A stretch of 64,000 nt of DNA from Anastatus disparis (taxonomy: Eukaryota; Arthropoda; Insecta; Hymenoptera; Eupelmidae): positions 2,117,501-2,181,500 of the forward strand of contig JAFFSR010000008.1 in NCBI GenBank assembly GCA_017163975.1, in the 5' to 3' direction. The notes under the pieces were generated by a model that saw only the letters and a program-made list of their open reading frames with translations, ran no database searches and was not told the origin of the DNA. Positions 43,985 through 55,665 of this stretch are shown one piece after another. The stretch's first letter is position 1, and every line of letters begins with the position of its first letter. The translations under genes and the position numbers were made by a program.

Positions 43985-46454
43985 CTAGGTAACTGTAGTA
44001 ATGACTATAATCACGTATAATCATCTTCACGGTATTATAATCGATCATAGTTATCACTACGTAACTATAGTTATGACTATAATCACCTATGACCATCAAT
44101 ACAGATGCTAATCAATTATAGTTAATACTACGTAACTATAGTAATAACTATAATAACGTATAATCATCACTACAGTTTTATAATTAATCGTAGTTATTAC
44201 TACGTCACTATAGTAATGATTAGAATCACCAATAATCATTACTACAGTTGTATAATCAATTATAGTTATAACTATGTGAGTATAGTTATGACTATAGACA
44301 CCTATAGTCATCACTATGGTTTTATAATCAAATATAGTTATCGGTGAGTGACTGCAGTTATGACTCTTATGACCTATAATAATCAATTCAGTTTTATAAA
44401 CAATCATAGATAGTACTACACTACAGTTCTGAAATCAAATATAGTTATTACTGCAAAACTATAGTAACGAGTATAATCACCTGTAATCATTACTCCAGTT
44501 TTATAACTAATTATTGTTATTAATTAGATACTATAGTAATGACTATAATCACCTACAATCATCACTACATTTACAAAATCAATTATAGTTATTACTACAA
44601 AAGTATAGTAATGATTATAATAATCTGTAATCATTATTATAGCTTTATAATCAATTATTGTTATTACAACGTGAGTAAAGTAATGATTATAATCACCTAT
44701 AATGATTACTACACTTTTATAATTAACTACAGTTATTACTATGTAACTATAGTAATGATTATAATTATCTGTAATCAATACTATAGTTCTATAATTAATA
44801 AAAGTTATTACTACGTAAGTATAGTAATAATTATAATTATCTGTAATCATTACTATAGTTCTATAATCAAATAAATTTATTACAACGTAAGTATAGTAAT
44901 GACTATAATCACCTATAATCATCACTACAGTTTTATAATATACTGTAGTTATTACTACAAGACTATGGTGATAATTATAATCACCTATAATTATCACTAA
45001 AGTTTAATAATCAAATGTAGTTATCACCACAGAACTATAGTATTGACTATAATCACCTGTAATCATTACTATAGTTTTATGATCTATCATAGCTATTACT
45101 ACGTAAGTATAGTAATGATTATAATCACTTAAAACCATCACTACAGTTTTCTAATCAATTTCAGTTATTACCACATAACTATAGTTATGATTATAACTAT
45201 CTGTAATCATTACTATAGTTCTATAATCAATTATAGTTATTACAACGTAAGTATAGTAATGACTATAATCACCTATAATCATCACTACAATTTTATAATT
45301 AATTATAGTTATTACCACAAATTTATAGTGTCGACTATAATCACCTATAATCATCACTACAGTTTTATAATTAATTTTATAAAACTGTAGTGATGATTAT
45401 AGGTCATCACTACAGTTACTATCACTACAGTACTAGTATTACCACAGTACTATAGTTCTATAATTAATAAGAGTTATTACTACGTAAGTATAGTAATAAT
45501 TATAATTATCTGTAATCATTACTATAGTTCTATAATCAATTATAGTTATTAAAACGTAAGTATAGGAATGACAATAATCACCTATAATCATCACTACAGT
45601 TTTATAATATATTGTAGTTATTACCACAAGACTATAGTAATAATCATAATCACCTATAATCACGACTACAGTTTTATGATCAATTGTAGTTATTACCACA
45701 ATACTATAGTCATGAATATAATCACCTGTAATTATCACTATAGTTTTATAATCAATTATAGTTATTACTACGTGAGCATAGTAAAGATTATAATCACCTA
45801 TATTCATCTATACAGTTCTATAATCAATCATAGTAAGGTTCTATAATCAATCATCAATCATGATTGTAGGTGATTCTAGACGATACTATAGTAACATAAT
45901 CATACCAATAATTGATTATCTAACTGGAGTAATGATTACAGGTGATTATAGTCGTTAGTATAGTTCAGCAGTAATAACTTCAATTTATTTCAGAACTGTA
46001 GTGTAGTAATATGTATGATTGAGTATTAAACTCTATTAAGAATTATAGGTCATTATAGTCCTAACTACTGTCATGTAGTAATAACTATATTTGATTATAA
46101 AACTATAGTGATGACTATAGGTGATTATAGTCATAACTAAACTTACGTAGTTATAACTATAATTGATTATACAACTGTAGTGATAATTATAGGTGATTAT
46201 AGTTATTACTATACAGTTTTATAATCAATTATATTTATTACCACATTATAATCACTTATAATCATTACTATAGTCTTAAAATCAATTGTAATTATTACCA
46301 TAAAACTATAGTAATGACTATAATCACCTATAATCATCACTACAGTTTTATAATCAATTATAGTTATTACCACAAAACTAGAGTTATGATTATAATCACT
46401 TATAATCATCACTACAGTTTTATTATCAATTTTAGTTATTACCACAAAACTATA
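43985..46454. repeat. 72-bp satellite, block 2
   Basis: About 34 unit lengths of the same repeat as in block 1. Because 72 is divisible by three, long frames open on both strands with a 24-residue period (MIIGDYNHYYTYVVITIID and similar). The orientation flips near 45375-45440 and again at about 45850-46205, where the units read GATTATAGTCATTACTATAG. The array is cut at 46455 by the LTR of a Gypsy element. Confidence 0.9.
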
Positions 46455-47328
46455 TGTTAAGGGCTTTTCCGGATTAGACAAGCCCCGGAAAAACCCTTCA
46501 CATTATTTCTTAAAACTAGAGAATGCAAATTCAAACTTATAAAATAATAGGGTATGACATGATTCATTGTGCACATAATATATTAGGTTAGAATAAATTC
46601 AATTTATTCAATTATTTTAATAAATTCAAAATGTTAATTTACACATTCAGTAATTATTAATAAAATGAAAATGAAAATAATAACAAAAATACAACTTAAA
46701 TAATTACAATGAGTATAAAGTTGTTCAAATTAAATGTAAGAATTACAAGCATTACTCTACTTTTAATTAGTAATTTGTATGTCATAAGAAATATGATTAT
46801 CAATTATTATTTAAACTTATCTCTGTCGAATTTCCTTGGCTTCTTGTACGGCGTCCTCATCATTCGATGGATGATTTAATGTACTGCGTAACATTACTTT
46901 GAAACTGAATTTAATTACGATCAAACGCGAACAATTTCAAAATAAAACTTTAGCTATCGTCTATAAGATGCTGAAGTAGATCAAGCTGGTGCGCTTCCGC
47001 ATGTCCCTAGCAAGAGAGAGCCTTAATCGCGCGCCCAAAGTCACGACGGTAGCTATGCTCATCCCACTACTTAATTAAAAGTAGGAGGGAGTCAAGCTAT
47101 GTGATTGGTGCATCATTGTATGGCCACTAGCAACAAGCACTGCAGGTAGCTGCACGTGTTGCATGGTCAGCACAATGGTCACGTTGGTGATATCAAAAGT
47201 GTTACTTGATATTTTTTTTTAACGAAGGTAACATCTTTAATACATTAGATTTTACAAAGTTATAAAATCTAATTAAAAATTTAATAAATAAATTAATTGA
47301 ATTAAAAATTTATTTGTGTCACTTAACA
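46455..47328 (-). repeat. 3' LTR of the second Gypsy element (874 bp)
   Basis: On the + strand it begins TGTTAAGGGC and ends GTCACTTAACA, so the edges form the inverted pair TGTTAAG/CTTAACA. It interrupts the satellite directly on its left (after ACTATA), and on its right lies a run of ten C, the complement of the polypurine tract. No matching right LTR was found beyond gag. Confidence 0.8.
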
Positions 47329-47340
47329 CCCCCCCCCCTT
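47329..47340 (-). promoter_or_regulatory. Polypurine tract of the second Gypsy element
   Basis: Ten C and two T on the + strand, that is AAGGGGGGGGGG on the coding strand, directly before the LTR. This is the position at which plus-strand DNA synthesis is primed in LTR elements. Confidence 0.75.
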
Positions 47341-48879
47341 ACTTAGAATAACTGTCGTCTTTGACAGTCGCGAACCATCCATCAAAGCATAAGAAGCGCC
47401 ATACAAAAGGGCCTGTAAACAATTGAAACAATTTACAAGAGTAAAAAAAATTGAAATACAATAAGTACTGAATTAATAATGAAATAAATGAAAGACAATG
47501 TTCACGAAAAATAGAAACAAAAATTTATTTTTTATTTTTTATTTTTTTTTTCGTTTGTGCTGATTGTTGAAGATCTTCGATGTAGTCGATCGTTCATCGG
47601 TCTTCGTAGGAGGAGCGGGGTTCTCTTCCGTTTGCTCCCCCTACAGGTAGGTTGATTTTTGTTTTAATCGTTGCCCCAAATTTAGATGGATGGTAGTTCT
47701 TTTGGTTGAATGTGTCGTTTTAGTATCCATCCTGGTTATTGGTCTGCAAATAATGAATTTAGCACAAGCTGGTATTTCATCAAGTAATGATCTAATTTGT
47801 CGTTAAGATGATATCTGGAACAGTAAAAATTGCTGGTTACACATATTGTATTTTTAATGAAAATATGTCCCTTTTCATGCTTGGTGAGCAGGAACAGTCG
47901 GATAAGGGTTAATTGGTTTAAGCTTGTAGTGTTAGTGCTAAGGTAAATTAAGCTTGACAGTTAGTATACCACCCTTTTTATGTACAAGTTTTGTGGTTTT
48001 TACTCGATGATTTAAGCATCAGTTAGGATCCATGATTAACCAGGGTTGGTAGCCTGGTATGTTATCATTGCTATCATTCACTATTTGATCATACACTCTT
48101 ACTTTTTCTTAAAAATTGAGATTGGAATGGAAATAAGGTCGGTATTTCTGTGATAACGCGAACTGCTTACTTGTCCTCGTTAGTCATCAGTCCAGTCCAT
48201 TATATAGTTAATTAAAAAGGTCATGGATGTTAGACGGAATAATAAGTCATAAAGTCAGAATAAAAGTCAAATGCAAGTTTATTGTCAGCAGTTTCAACGC
48301 TTAAACACTCTTGTAGGGAGGCGGCAACTGGGTGCGCACTCAACCTTTAATCACAGGTTAATTCCAACTATATGGTCGAATTTCAATTTTGTGTTCTGCA
48401 TTTGTTTTTTAAAACAAAGAAGGAATATGCAGTTTTATTAAGATTTTGGTTTACGATTTCCCAATCATCCATTGTTGAAACTATACCTCGGCCGAGGAAT
48501 TTCATTGAGTCATTTTGACATAGTCTAGTAGAGTTTAGTACGTCTAAAACTGTCACAGCTGAATAAGGTATTGGCGGATTACAGGTGCATTAATTAATGC
48601 AGTCTATAAAGTCAGGTAGAGTCTAGTACAAATTTTTATTTGTAAAAGTCAAGTAATGATTAAGGAAGGTCGGATGGTCGGTTTAAATCCCCTTTTCTTT
48701 TTTCTTCTTGGTATTTACTCTGTATCTGCATGACAGACAATGGCTATATATAAAAAAAATAGGTTAGTAATAATTTTTTTTTAAATATGAGGCTACAGCT
48801 GTCAGTTTTCCGTATACATCACTTGGTCCTTGCAATGAGTGGAAGTTGAGTTTCTGAAACAGTATGATCATTAATCAAA
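47341..48879 (-). other. 3' non-coding region of the second Gypsy element
   Basis: Between the integrase end and the polypurine tract there are about 1.5 kb without a frame I can assign. The conserved GTCGTC...GACAG hairpin-like segment lies at 47354-47372. An env cannot be recognised. Several repeated words such as TCTAGTAGAGT and GTCTAGTA occur at 48520-48630. Confidence 0.5.
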
Positions 48880-49916
48880 TTCCCTAGCCGCGGCTTTTAA
48901 TTTATCCACGTGTTTACACATTAATTTTCCGTTTGGCAATTCCAGCAAAACATTATTATGCCCTAGTGTTTTTACTATTTTTAAAGGTTTTAAATAGTAA
49001 GCATCAAACTTTGATCTTCAAGGTTCATTTTTAACATAAGCATAGTTTCCTACAATGGGTTTAAATTCCTTCACACGTTTGTCATAGTAGTCTTTAGTTC
49101 TAGTTTTGGTCTTGATGAGTTTATGTCCAGCGTCCATTTTCATCTCGTGTAGTCTAGTAATCAAGTCTCGTCAATATTGGTTGTAGGTAGTTAGGCGTCC
49201 CTCTTTGGGTATGTGAAGAGGGAATCGAGCAAGTCTGCCATACACTAGTTCAAAAGGAGTATATCCTGTAGCTGAATGTACACTAGTGTTATAAAGTCTA
49301 CCAATGGAGCATGACTACGTTCTAGTGCACCTGTCGTTTGTGGTCGATATCCTGAGGAATGTAACTGGGATATCTTGAATATTTTTAGCAGCATTCCTAT
49401 TATTTCTGACATAAAACTGGTTCCTTTGTTCGAAAGTATGGCTCGAGGAGCTCCGAATTGGCAGATCAAGTGTCTGGCTAGAGCATCAGCTATGGTAGTC
49501 GCTCTTAGATTTCGTAATGGAGTCACTATGACAAATTTGGTTAGATGGCATTGCATAGTTAGCAAGTGGCAATGGCCCAATGGCGTCATTCTCAATTTTC
49601 TCACGGTGTCTATTGATACTTTATCGAAACTTTCGATTGGTGTGTCGGTAATAACCATCGGTGCTCTTCTTGTGATTCTGTCAATTTTTCTTTCCTGGCA
49701 AGTGGAACAGTCTCTAATGAAGTTTAGAACGTCATTTCTCATTCCCGGCCAATAGTACCTTTCTCGAACCTTGGCATAAGTTTGATTTACACCCTTATGT
49801 CTTCTAATTAGACTAGTATGTAAGTTAGTCAGTACATATCTTCTTTCGTCTTCACTTAAGTAATCAGTCTTTCCGTAGCATAGAGTTATTTTGTATGTCT
49901 GTTCCGTTAAATTCAT
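48880..49916 (-). pseudogene. Integrase of the second Gypsy element, catalytic Asp replaced
   Basis: The zinc module (LHTSLIRRHKG and CSTCQERK), the first catalytic Asp (KVSIDTV) and the Glu (GALERSHAP) are present. The second Asp region reads AILSNKGTSF, with Asn (codon complement at 49428-49430) in place of the catalytic Asp. The C-terminal part (PFELVYGRLARFPLH, VGNYAYVKNEP, LPNGKLMCKHVDKLK) is spread over stops and a shift down to about 48880. Confidence 0.8.
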
Positions 49917-52209
49917 GTCTTAGTAGATTTATTAAAGTCCCAGGCTCTAAATTTTCTGTAAGCTTACTGTGTCTAGATACTCTCATAGTGTGTATATTTC
50001 TGTTAAGTAGAAGTAACCTCAGTCTATTTAAAGTTTGTTTGAGTAACTCTGTATCCAATGAATCATGGTGTTTATTTTTCAGAATTACTGTCATTACATG
50101 ATACTTCCTGTAAGGAGTTACCATTATTTGTCCAACCTTTGGTTTTGATTGTTTCATATCCATCAGACTAATTGCATTAATGTCACTAAGCAAGGATGTG
50201 ATGGGGTCATGCTTATCGCAGTCGCAAGTCATGAAATGCAATAAGTTGTCTGCTTTATATGTTAGACAATACCGTGAAGAAATTACATTTTTAACGGTCT
50301 TTTGCTTTTCTTCGTCTGATGTCAAAGGTTCAGATTCTATAAATTGTTCATTGCCTAGGTTTCTCCAAGGTAGTATGTCAATCAATGGCTGAAGAAGAGT
50401 AATAGAATCATTGGGTTCCTTCGTAAAATTTATGCCAATGGCCTCGTCTGAGTTGTCCTTCTCTGGGATGGTTTCTAAATCTGGGAATCGTACACTTTTC
50501 TTAACAGTTTTGGGAGTGCTAGATTGCGCTGGAGGTTGCGTTCTTATACTTGGGGTTACCGAAATTACTCGATATTTTGGTACGTTAATTATGGAGTCAT
50601 AGCATTCCTTTGTGTCAGCATCTGTCCCAGCTTACTGTTCTCTTTCTACCTCACTCTCTGCGTCTAATAAACGTTGAGCTATGATACTCGTTGCCATCCT
50701 TAAGAGATGATTAGCTTGTTCCCAACTAGGTTTAATTGCATCCTGTCGTTTAAGGGTTTCTTTTCTAGGAGTAGTGGGTATCTGGTCCTGCTGTTGCTCT
50801 GCTGTCGTTGGTTTGATTGGTGATTCTTTATTTAAGAAAGGTTCGCTGCTACATCTATTCAATGGCATAAGCTCTCTTCTTTGTACTTTTGGTGGTTTAT
50901 AAATGCCTAAACGTTTGGCTTTTTCGTCTAATTCCATTCGATGTGACATCGAAACTTCATCACCATCAGAAAAATAATCAGGCATTGGTTTTGTCGGTGA
51001 GTCGTCTAGCTTCTCCAAAAACACCCAATCGCCCGTATTATAACAGTGATCTCGTAAACTGCCTTCTAACTTCTTGTAAACTCTGTCAACATCACGTCTT
51101 ATTTGGCGTCGATGCTGTGGAGTGAGCTTCTTGTTATGTTGTGATTCATGGCAGGAAAAATCAGATTTTTGATGAGATTTCTGAAGGTTGCCCATGGAAT
51201 CGTCTATTCCTGTTGAATATAGCAAGCTGCCTAGTGGTCTTGTAATTGTTTGTCGTGGCTCATCAGTTGAAGATAATTCATCTTCTGAGATGAATTTTGA
51301 ATAAACCACGGATGCTTCATTATCTCCTTGGTCAGGTAAGTTACTGTCAGAACCTTCTCCCGTTTCACTGAGTGGTACTGCGCTTAAGTCAATAACATGG
51401 TCATCTATATTGGAAACTTAAGGCTGATTAACAGGTTCTATTTGTTCGGCTAGTTCTTCACTAGTCTCCGACATTTCTGACTCAGTGGTTTCTAACGTTC
51501 GCAATCCACTCCGTCTGGGATCGACAAGTGGCGATTTTGCATCTTGCTTTCGTGTACCTAAATCACTTTCTGACTCAGGAGGTGACTGCAATGGCAATGA
51601 TTGTCTATGGGTTCTGAGTTTCGTCCTTGAACTCTTAGTTTTTGATCTAGTCCCTTCATCGGTGCTGGATAGATCACTGCTAGTTCTTGAAGAACTTTCA
51701 GTCTTAGTTTTTTTAGAAACTACTTTACGCGCTCCACTTGCCATTGTTTCTCTGTAAACAGGTCTTTTGGCATAAGTAGGTTTTGGTTTGATGTTAGTCG
51801 TGGCTGGTGTGATCCGAGATCTGGTTCGTTGTGCAATCACACTATGATCCAATTTAGGACTCTCTTTTTTAGTCTTCGAGCCTGGAGGTCGGCCTCTTTT
51901 AGAAGTTCCTGATGTAGTTGGTATAGTCGGATCTGCGGTGAGTGGTCTCTGAGAAGTACTTGGTACATTATCTCTTATTTCGGGTGTTGTTTCTGGATTT
52001 CCTTGATCACCTGTACCTTTCTCGAGAACAGAAGTACCCTTAGTTCCTAGAACCAATACCCTAAGTCTTGGCAAGTTTTCATCAAGTTCTTTTTCTGTAG
52101 GCTCTTCCACTGGGTTTCGGCTTAATGGGTCTGCATTAATGTTTAATTTGCCAGGCTTATATTTGAACTTATATGGATAGTCGGTGAATTTCATCATCCA
52201 TCGCATCAA
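49864..52209 (-). pseudogene. Long low-complexity linker between RNase H and integrase
   Basis: Three minus-strand open stretches (51418-52209, 50632-51309 and 49864-50385) encode mostly Ser, Thr, Lys, Glu and Pro. The first begins with the end of RNase H (YKFKYKPGKLNINADPLSRNP) and includes GTSKRGRPPGSKTKKE, which looks like an AT-hook. The second has a basic helical patch (LTPQHRRQIRRDVDRVYKKL). The env-bearing element has a shorter linker with a similar GRPKK motif in the same place. Function unknown. Confidence 0.55.
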
Positions 52210-53400
52210 TCATTGTCCTGGGTCTTTCCTGTTATGCATCCAGTTAAAAGGCTCATGGTCTGCTTGTAATATGAATTCTCTACATAATAAGTAGGGTCGA
52301 AAGTGGTGAATTGAATATAGGGCAGCTAAGCACTCCTTGTCGGTGGTACAATATTTTCTTTCAGCCTTATTTAGTAGTCGTGATAGAAAGGCTACTGGGT
52401 GGTTGAATCCGCCCTTTTCTTAGCTTAGTACTGATCCAATGGCGTAGTCAAAAGCGTCGGTGGTTAAAGTAAACTGTTTCTCAAAATCAGGAAAGATAAG
52501 TATTGGTGCTTGCACCAAGTGCTGTTTTAGTTTTTGAAAACTCTCTTCCTGCGCTGGTCCCGATTCATATGGTTGGTCATTCTTTAGCAAATCAGTCAAA
52601 GGTTTTGCTACTTTTGAGAAGTCTTTAATAAAACGCCTATAGTACCCAGCTAGTCCTACAAATTGTCTTATGTTCTTTGGCGTCTTGGGTGTAGGAAATT
52701 CAACTACGGCTTTAATCTTTCCTGGATCTGGTTGTATCCCTTGTTCGCTGTTTATATGTCCTCAGAAGATTACCTCCTTCCTTAGAAACTCGACCTTTTC
52801 AGGCTGCAAAACTAATCTTGCGCTACGCAGTCGATCGAAAAATTTACGAGTTTTTCGATCATGTTCATGTAGATCTTTCGAGTAAATTATAGTGTTATCC
52901 AGATACACCAACATCTCGGTGTTCTGTAGTCCCATGAGGACATGGTCCATCATTCGCTGAAACGTTGATGGCGCCCCCTCTAGGCCTTCAGGAAGACGTG
53001 TATACTGGTAATGTCCGTGAGGAGTAGTAAAAGTACTTTTCTATCTGTCTTTTAAACGTAATGGCAATTGCTGATATCCACTAGCGAAGTCGAATACTGA
53101 AAAATATACTGCTCCTCCTAATTGGTCGAGAATATCTGTTATATTAGGTAGTGGGTAAGCGTCTCCTATAGTCTTTGCATTCAAATTTCTGAAATCTTTT
53201 ACCATCCGCCAGCGTGGGTTACCATATTTATCTGGTTTTTTCGGTACAATAATAACTGGGTTACTTGAAGGTGAACAAGATGGTTCTATAACTCCATTCT
53301 TAAGTTTCTTGGCTACTTCGTCCTTTATCACCTGTTTGTGAATAGGCGGATGCCTATACTGTTTAGTATTTATTGGAATGTCGTCGGTTGTGGGTATCCT
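52130..53400 (-). pseudogene. Reverse transcriptase and RNase H of the second Gypsy element, inactive
   Basis: RT motifs: RWRMVKDFRNLNAKTIGDAYP, VFDFASGYQQLPL (Asp), a TAG at 53041-53043, then MLVYLDNTIIYSKDL at about 52880-52910, where the catalytic YxDD reads Y-L-D-N. RNase H follows in broken frames with LTTDAFDYAIGSVL, ERKYCTTDKECLAAL and LQADHEPFNW. Further stops are near 52430, 52206 and 52760. The Asp-to-Asn change alone would abolish polymerisation. Confidence 0.8.
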
Positions 53401-54310
53401 ATGCTCAGTTACATGTGTTGCAGGTAGCAAATATCCCGGTAGTAGAAAAACGTCATTATAGTCTGAAATTAAATCTTTCACACGTTCTTTCTCTTCTTCG
53501 TTCATGTGGTCCATTCTTAAAATGCTAAGTAAATTTTGGCATCGTAAGTAGGTGTCGTCTATTCTTGGCGCTTCACTATCCGACGATGACTCGTGATAAA
53601 ATTCTGGATTTACATATTCAAAAGCCATTAACTCGCATCGAGGTATGTTTAATGTGACATCCTTTTCATGAGTGTTGATGGCCATGACTTTGCATTTCCC
53701 ATTATGGTTAGTCACTAAACCTTCTCCTATTAATATTCTTGGGTCATTTACATCGATCTTTGGTAAGTATCTATCTGTCAAGTTAGTCGGTTTCAACTTA
53801 ATTTCCAAAATCTGTTTAGATCTTCCTTTAATTAGATAGGTGTCTGGAAGATCTTCTAGTACATCTGCGCATGTAGCTGTATCATTATAATTTATGTCAT
53901 TATCTACACTGTTTCCTTGAGCCCCTTGGTCTGTGTCTGTACTTTTGTTATATTCCAAAAATGGTATAGGGTTCATGACATCTCCTGCTATCATGAGAGC
54001 CTGGTTATAGTAGGATATAACAGCTTCTTCCTGCTTCAAGTACCGTCGTCCCAGCATTCCGTCTTGTTCAATAGGAAAAGTGCGGTCTATGAGATGGAAT
54101 TTTACAGGCTTACCACGAACATGTAACCATATAGTTCCATAAGTCTTAATAATTTCGTTAGTGATGCCGCTAAGTTCTGTATTTCCTGTAGCATCAAACT
54201 CTAGTTCAGATTTTATAGCGTTAAATTTAACAATTTTTACTGTGGCTCCGTTATCTATCATGAATGTCATCCATGGTGATTTGCCTTCTGGAATATACAA
54301 CCTTATTAAG
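53400..54310 (-). pseudogene. Protease region of the second Gypsy element
   Basis: The N-terminal part of the ORF that ends in RT holds the protease: WMTFMIDNGATVKIVKF at about 54225-54275 and GMLGRRYLKQEEAV about 85 residues later. The triad reads D-N-G where D-T-G or D-S-G is expected. The truncated copy at 11.2-12.4 kb has N-N-G at the same place. Between protease and RT lies a stretch (YLPKIDVNDPRILIGEGL, LNIPRCELMAFEY) that is common in Gypsy pols. Confidence 0.7.
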
Positions 54311-55665
54311 GTAGGCTCATCATCGCAGGATTCTGCGTTTCCAAGTCCTTGATATAAGTTGGTGTTTGCGATAGCATCAGCACTGGTGCTCTCGTCTTTA
54401 GTACTGCTTCCATGGGTTAAGTCACTTGTCCCTGTGCTACTTGGGAATAGTTCATTCTTGATGCAGGTTGGATGTGATTCGAGTTGTTTTGACTCGTCAA
54501 CTCCTGCCCATGACGAGCCGCATTCGAGTTTAAATTGTCGACATCTTGATAATTGTTTGAAGCATGATATCTCTGCGCGTTTCCACCAACTGGTTGATAG
54601 GCATTTCGACGAGAATAATTGTTGTCACCATAAGCTGGTCTTTGATTTTGATATCCTTCACCTTGGAGATGATATGGATTGAACAGTCTTTGGTCCTAGA
54701 ATAGTTGATTATTTCGATTTCTATATCCTGAGTCAGAATAACTTCCATATTGAGGTCTACGTTGGTGATATTAAAAAGAAGTATACTCTTGGTTTTGCCG
54801 TTGCATAGGCACAAAATGATGGATTGTTTGCATATAATTATTTCTCGCATAATTTGGATGATATAGCTGCTGCATGTCGGCTCTTCCTGCTTGTCTCTGA
54901 TTCAAGTATCCTATATTAAATAGTCTGTTGTCCTGTGGCATGCGCCAGTTGTTGGGATTTCTCTTGGCATAGTTAGCAGCTGAGTATTCAGTCCTTTCCC
55001 AATCAGGACTACGCAGTTGTGGGTTAAACTTGTAGCGAGTGTCAGGTATGATGTTCGAGTCCATCCTAGTTTCTATTCTAACTGCTTCTTCGTAAGCAGT
55101 TTGCAAATCTCGTGGCTTGCTATTATCCACTTGTACTGCTATGTCAGCAGGGAGGCCCTTGATAAACATATCTTTAGCTGTTATTTTCAAAGGCGCAATC
55201 ATAAAATCAAGCTGTGCTGGTGTTATCGTGGGGTTAGCTTCTTCTAAAGAATGCTTTGCACCGCTTAACAAAATATTAAGTCGATCGAAGAAATTCCCCG
55301 CGGCTTCTCCCTGTTTCATTCTTATTTCATTTATTTTAGTCGAATAATATGTATAGTTATTTCCTGGAGCGAACCTAGTCTTCCAGTGCTTGATTAGATT
55401 TTCCACTGTGTCAAAGGAGTGGCCATAGGTGCAGTCTCGGGTGCTTCCTTGCCACTTTCTCAACAATACCCTTACATATTGTATTTCCTGTCCTTCTGGA
55501 ATCTGCGCTTTTCCATTTCTTATTTCTTATATGAAATCTTTCAACGGCATATTATGACCGTTAAAATTTCTTAGTCCCGTTATAGCGCTTTGCAGCGCGA
55601 AGCTGCTAGCCAGTGCTGTCATCATCGCAACAGATCCATTATTTTCCTCTATTTCGTTTACCATT
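54310..55665 (-). pseudogene. Gag of the second Gypsy element
   Basis: The minus-strand ATG at about 55663-55665 opens MVNEIEENNGSVAMMTALAS, with a TAA after GHNMPLKDFI, then EGQEIQYVRVLLRKWQGSTR and the ORF at 54771-55466 (NLIKHWKTRFAPGNNYTYY, RMKQGEAAGNFFDRL, FIKGLPADIAVQVDN). The tail to about 54330 is rich in Asn, Gln, Tyr and Arg with no CCHC knuckle. Stops at about 54697, 54776 and 54420 break it. Confidence 0.75.
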
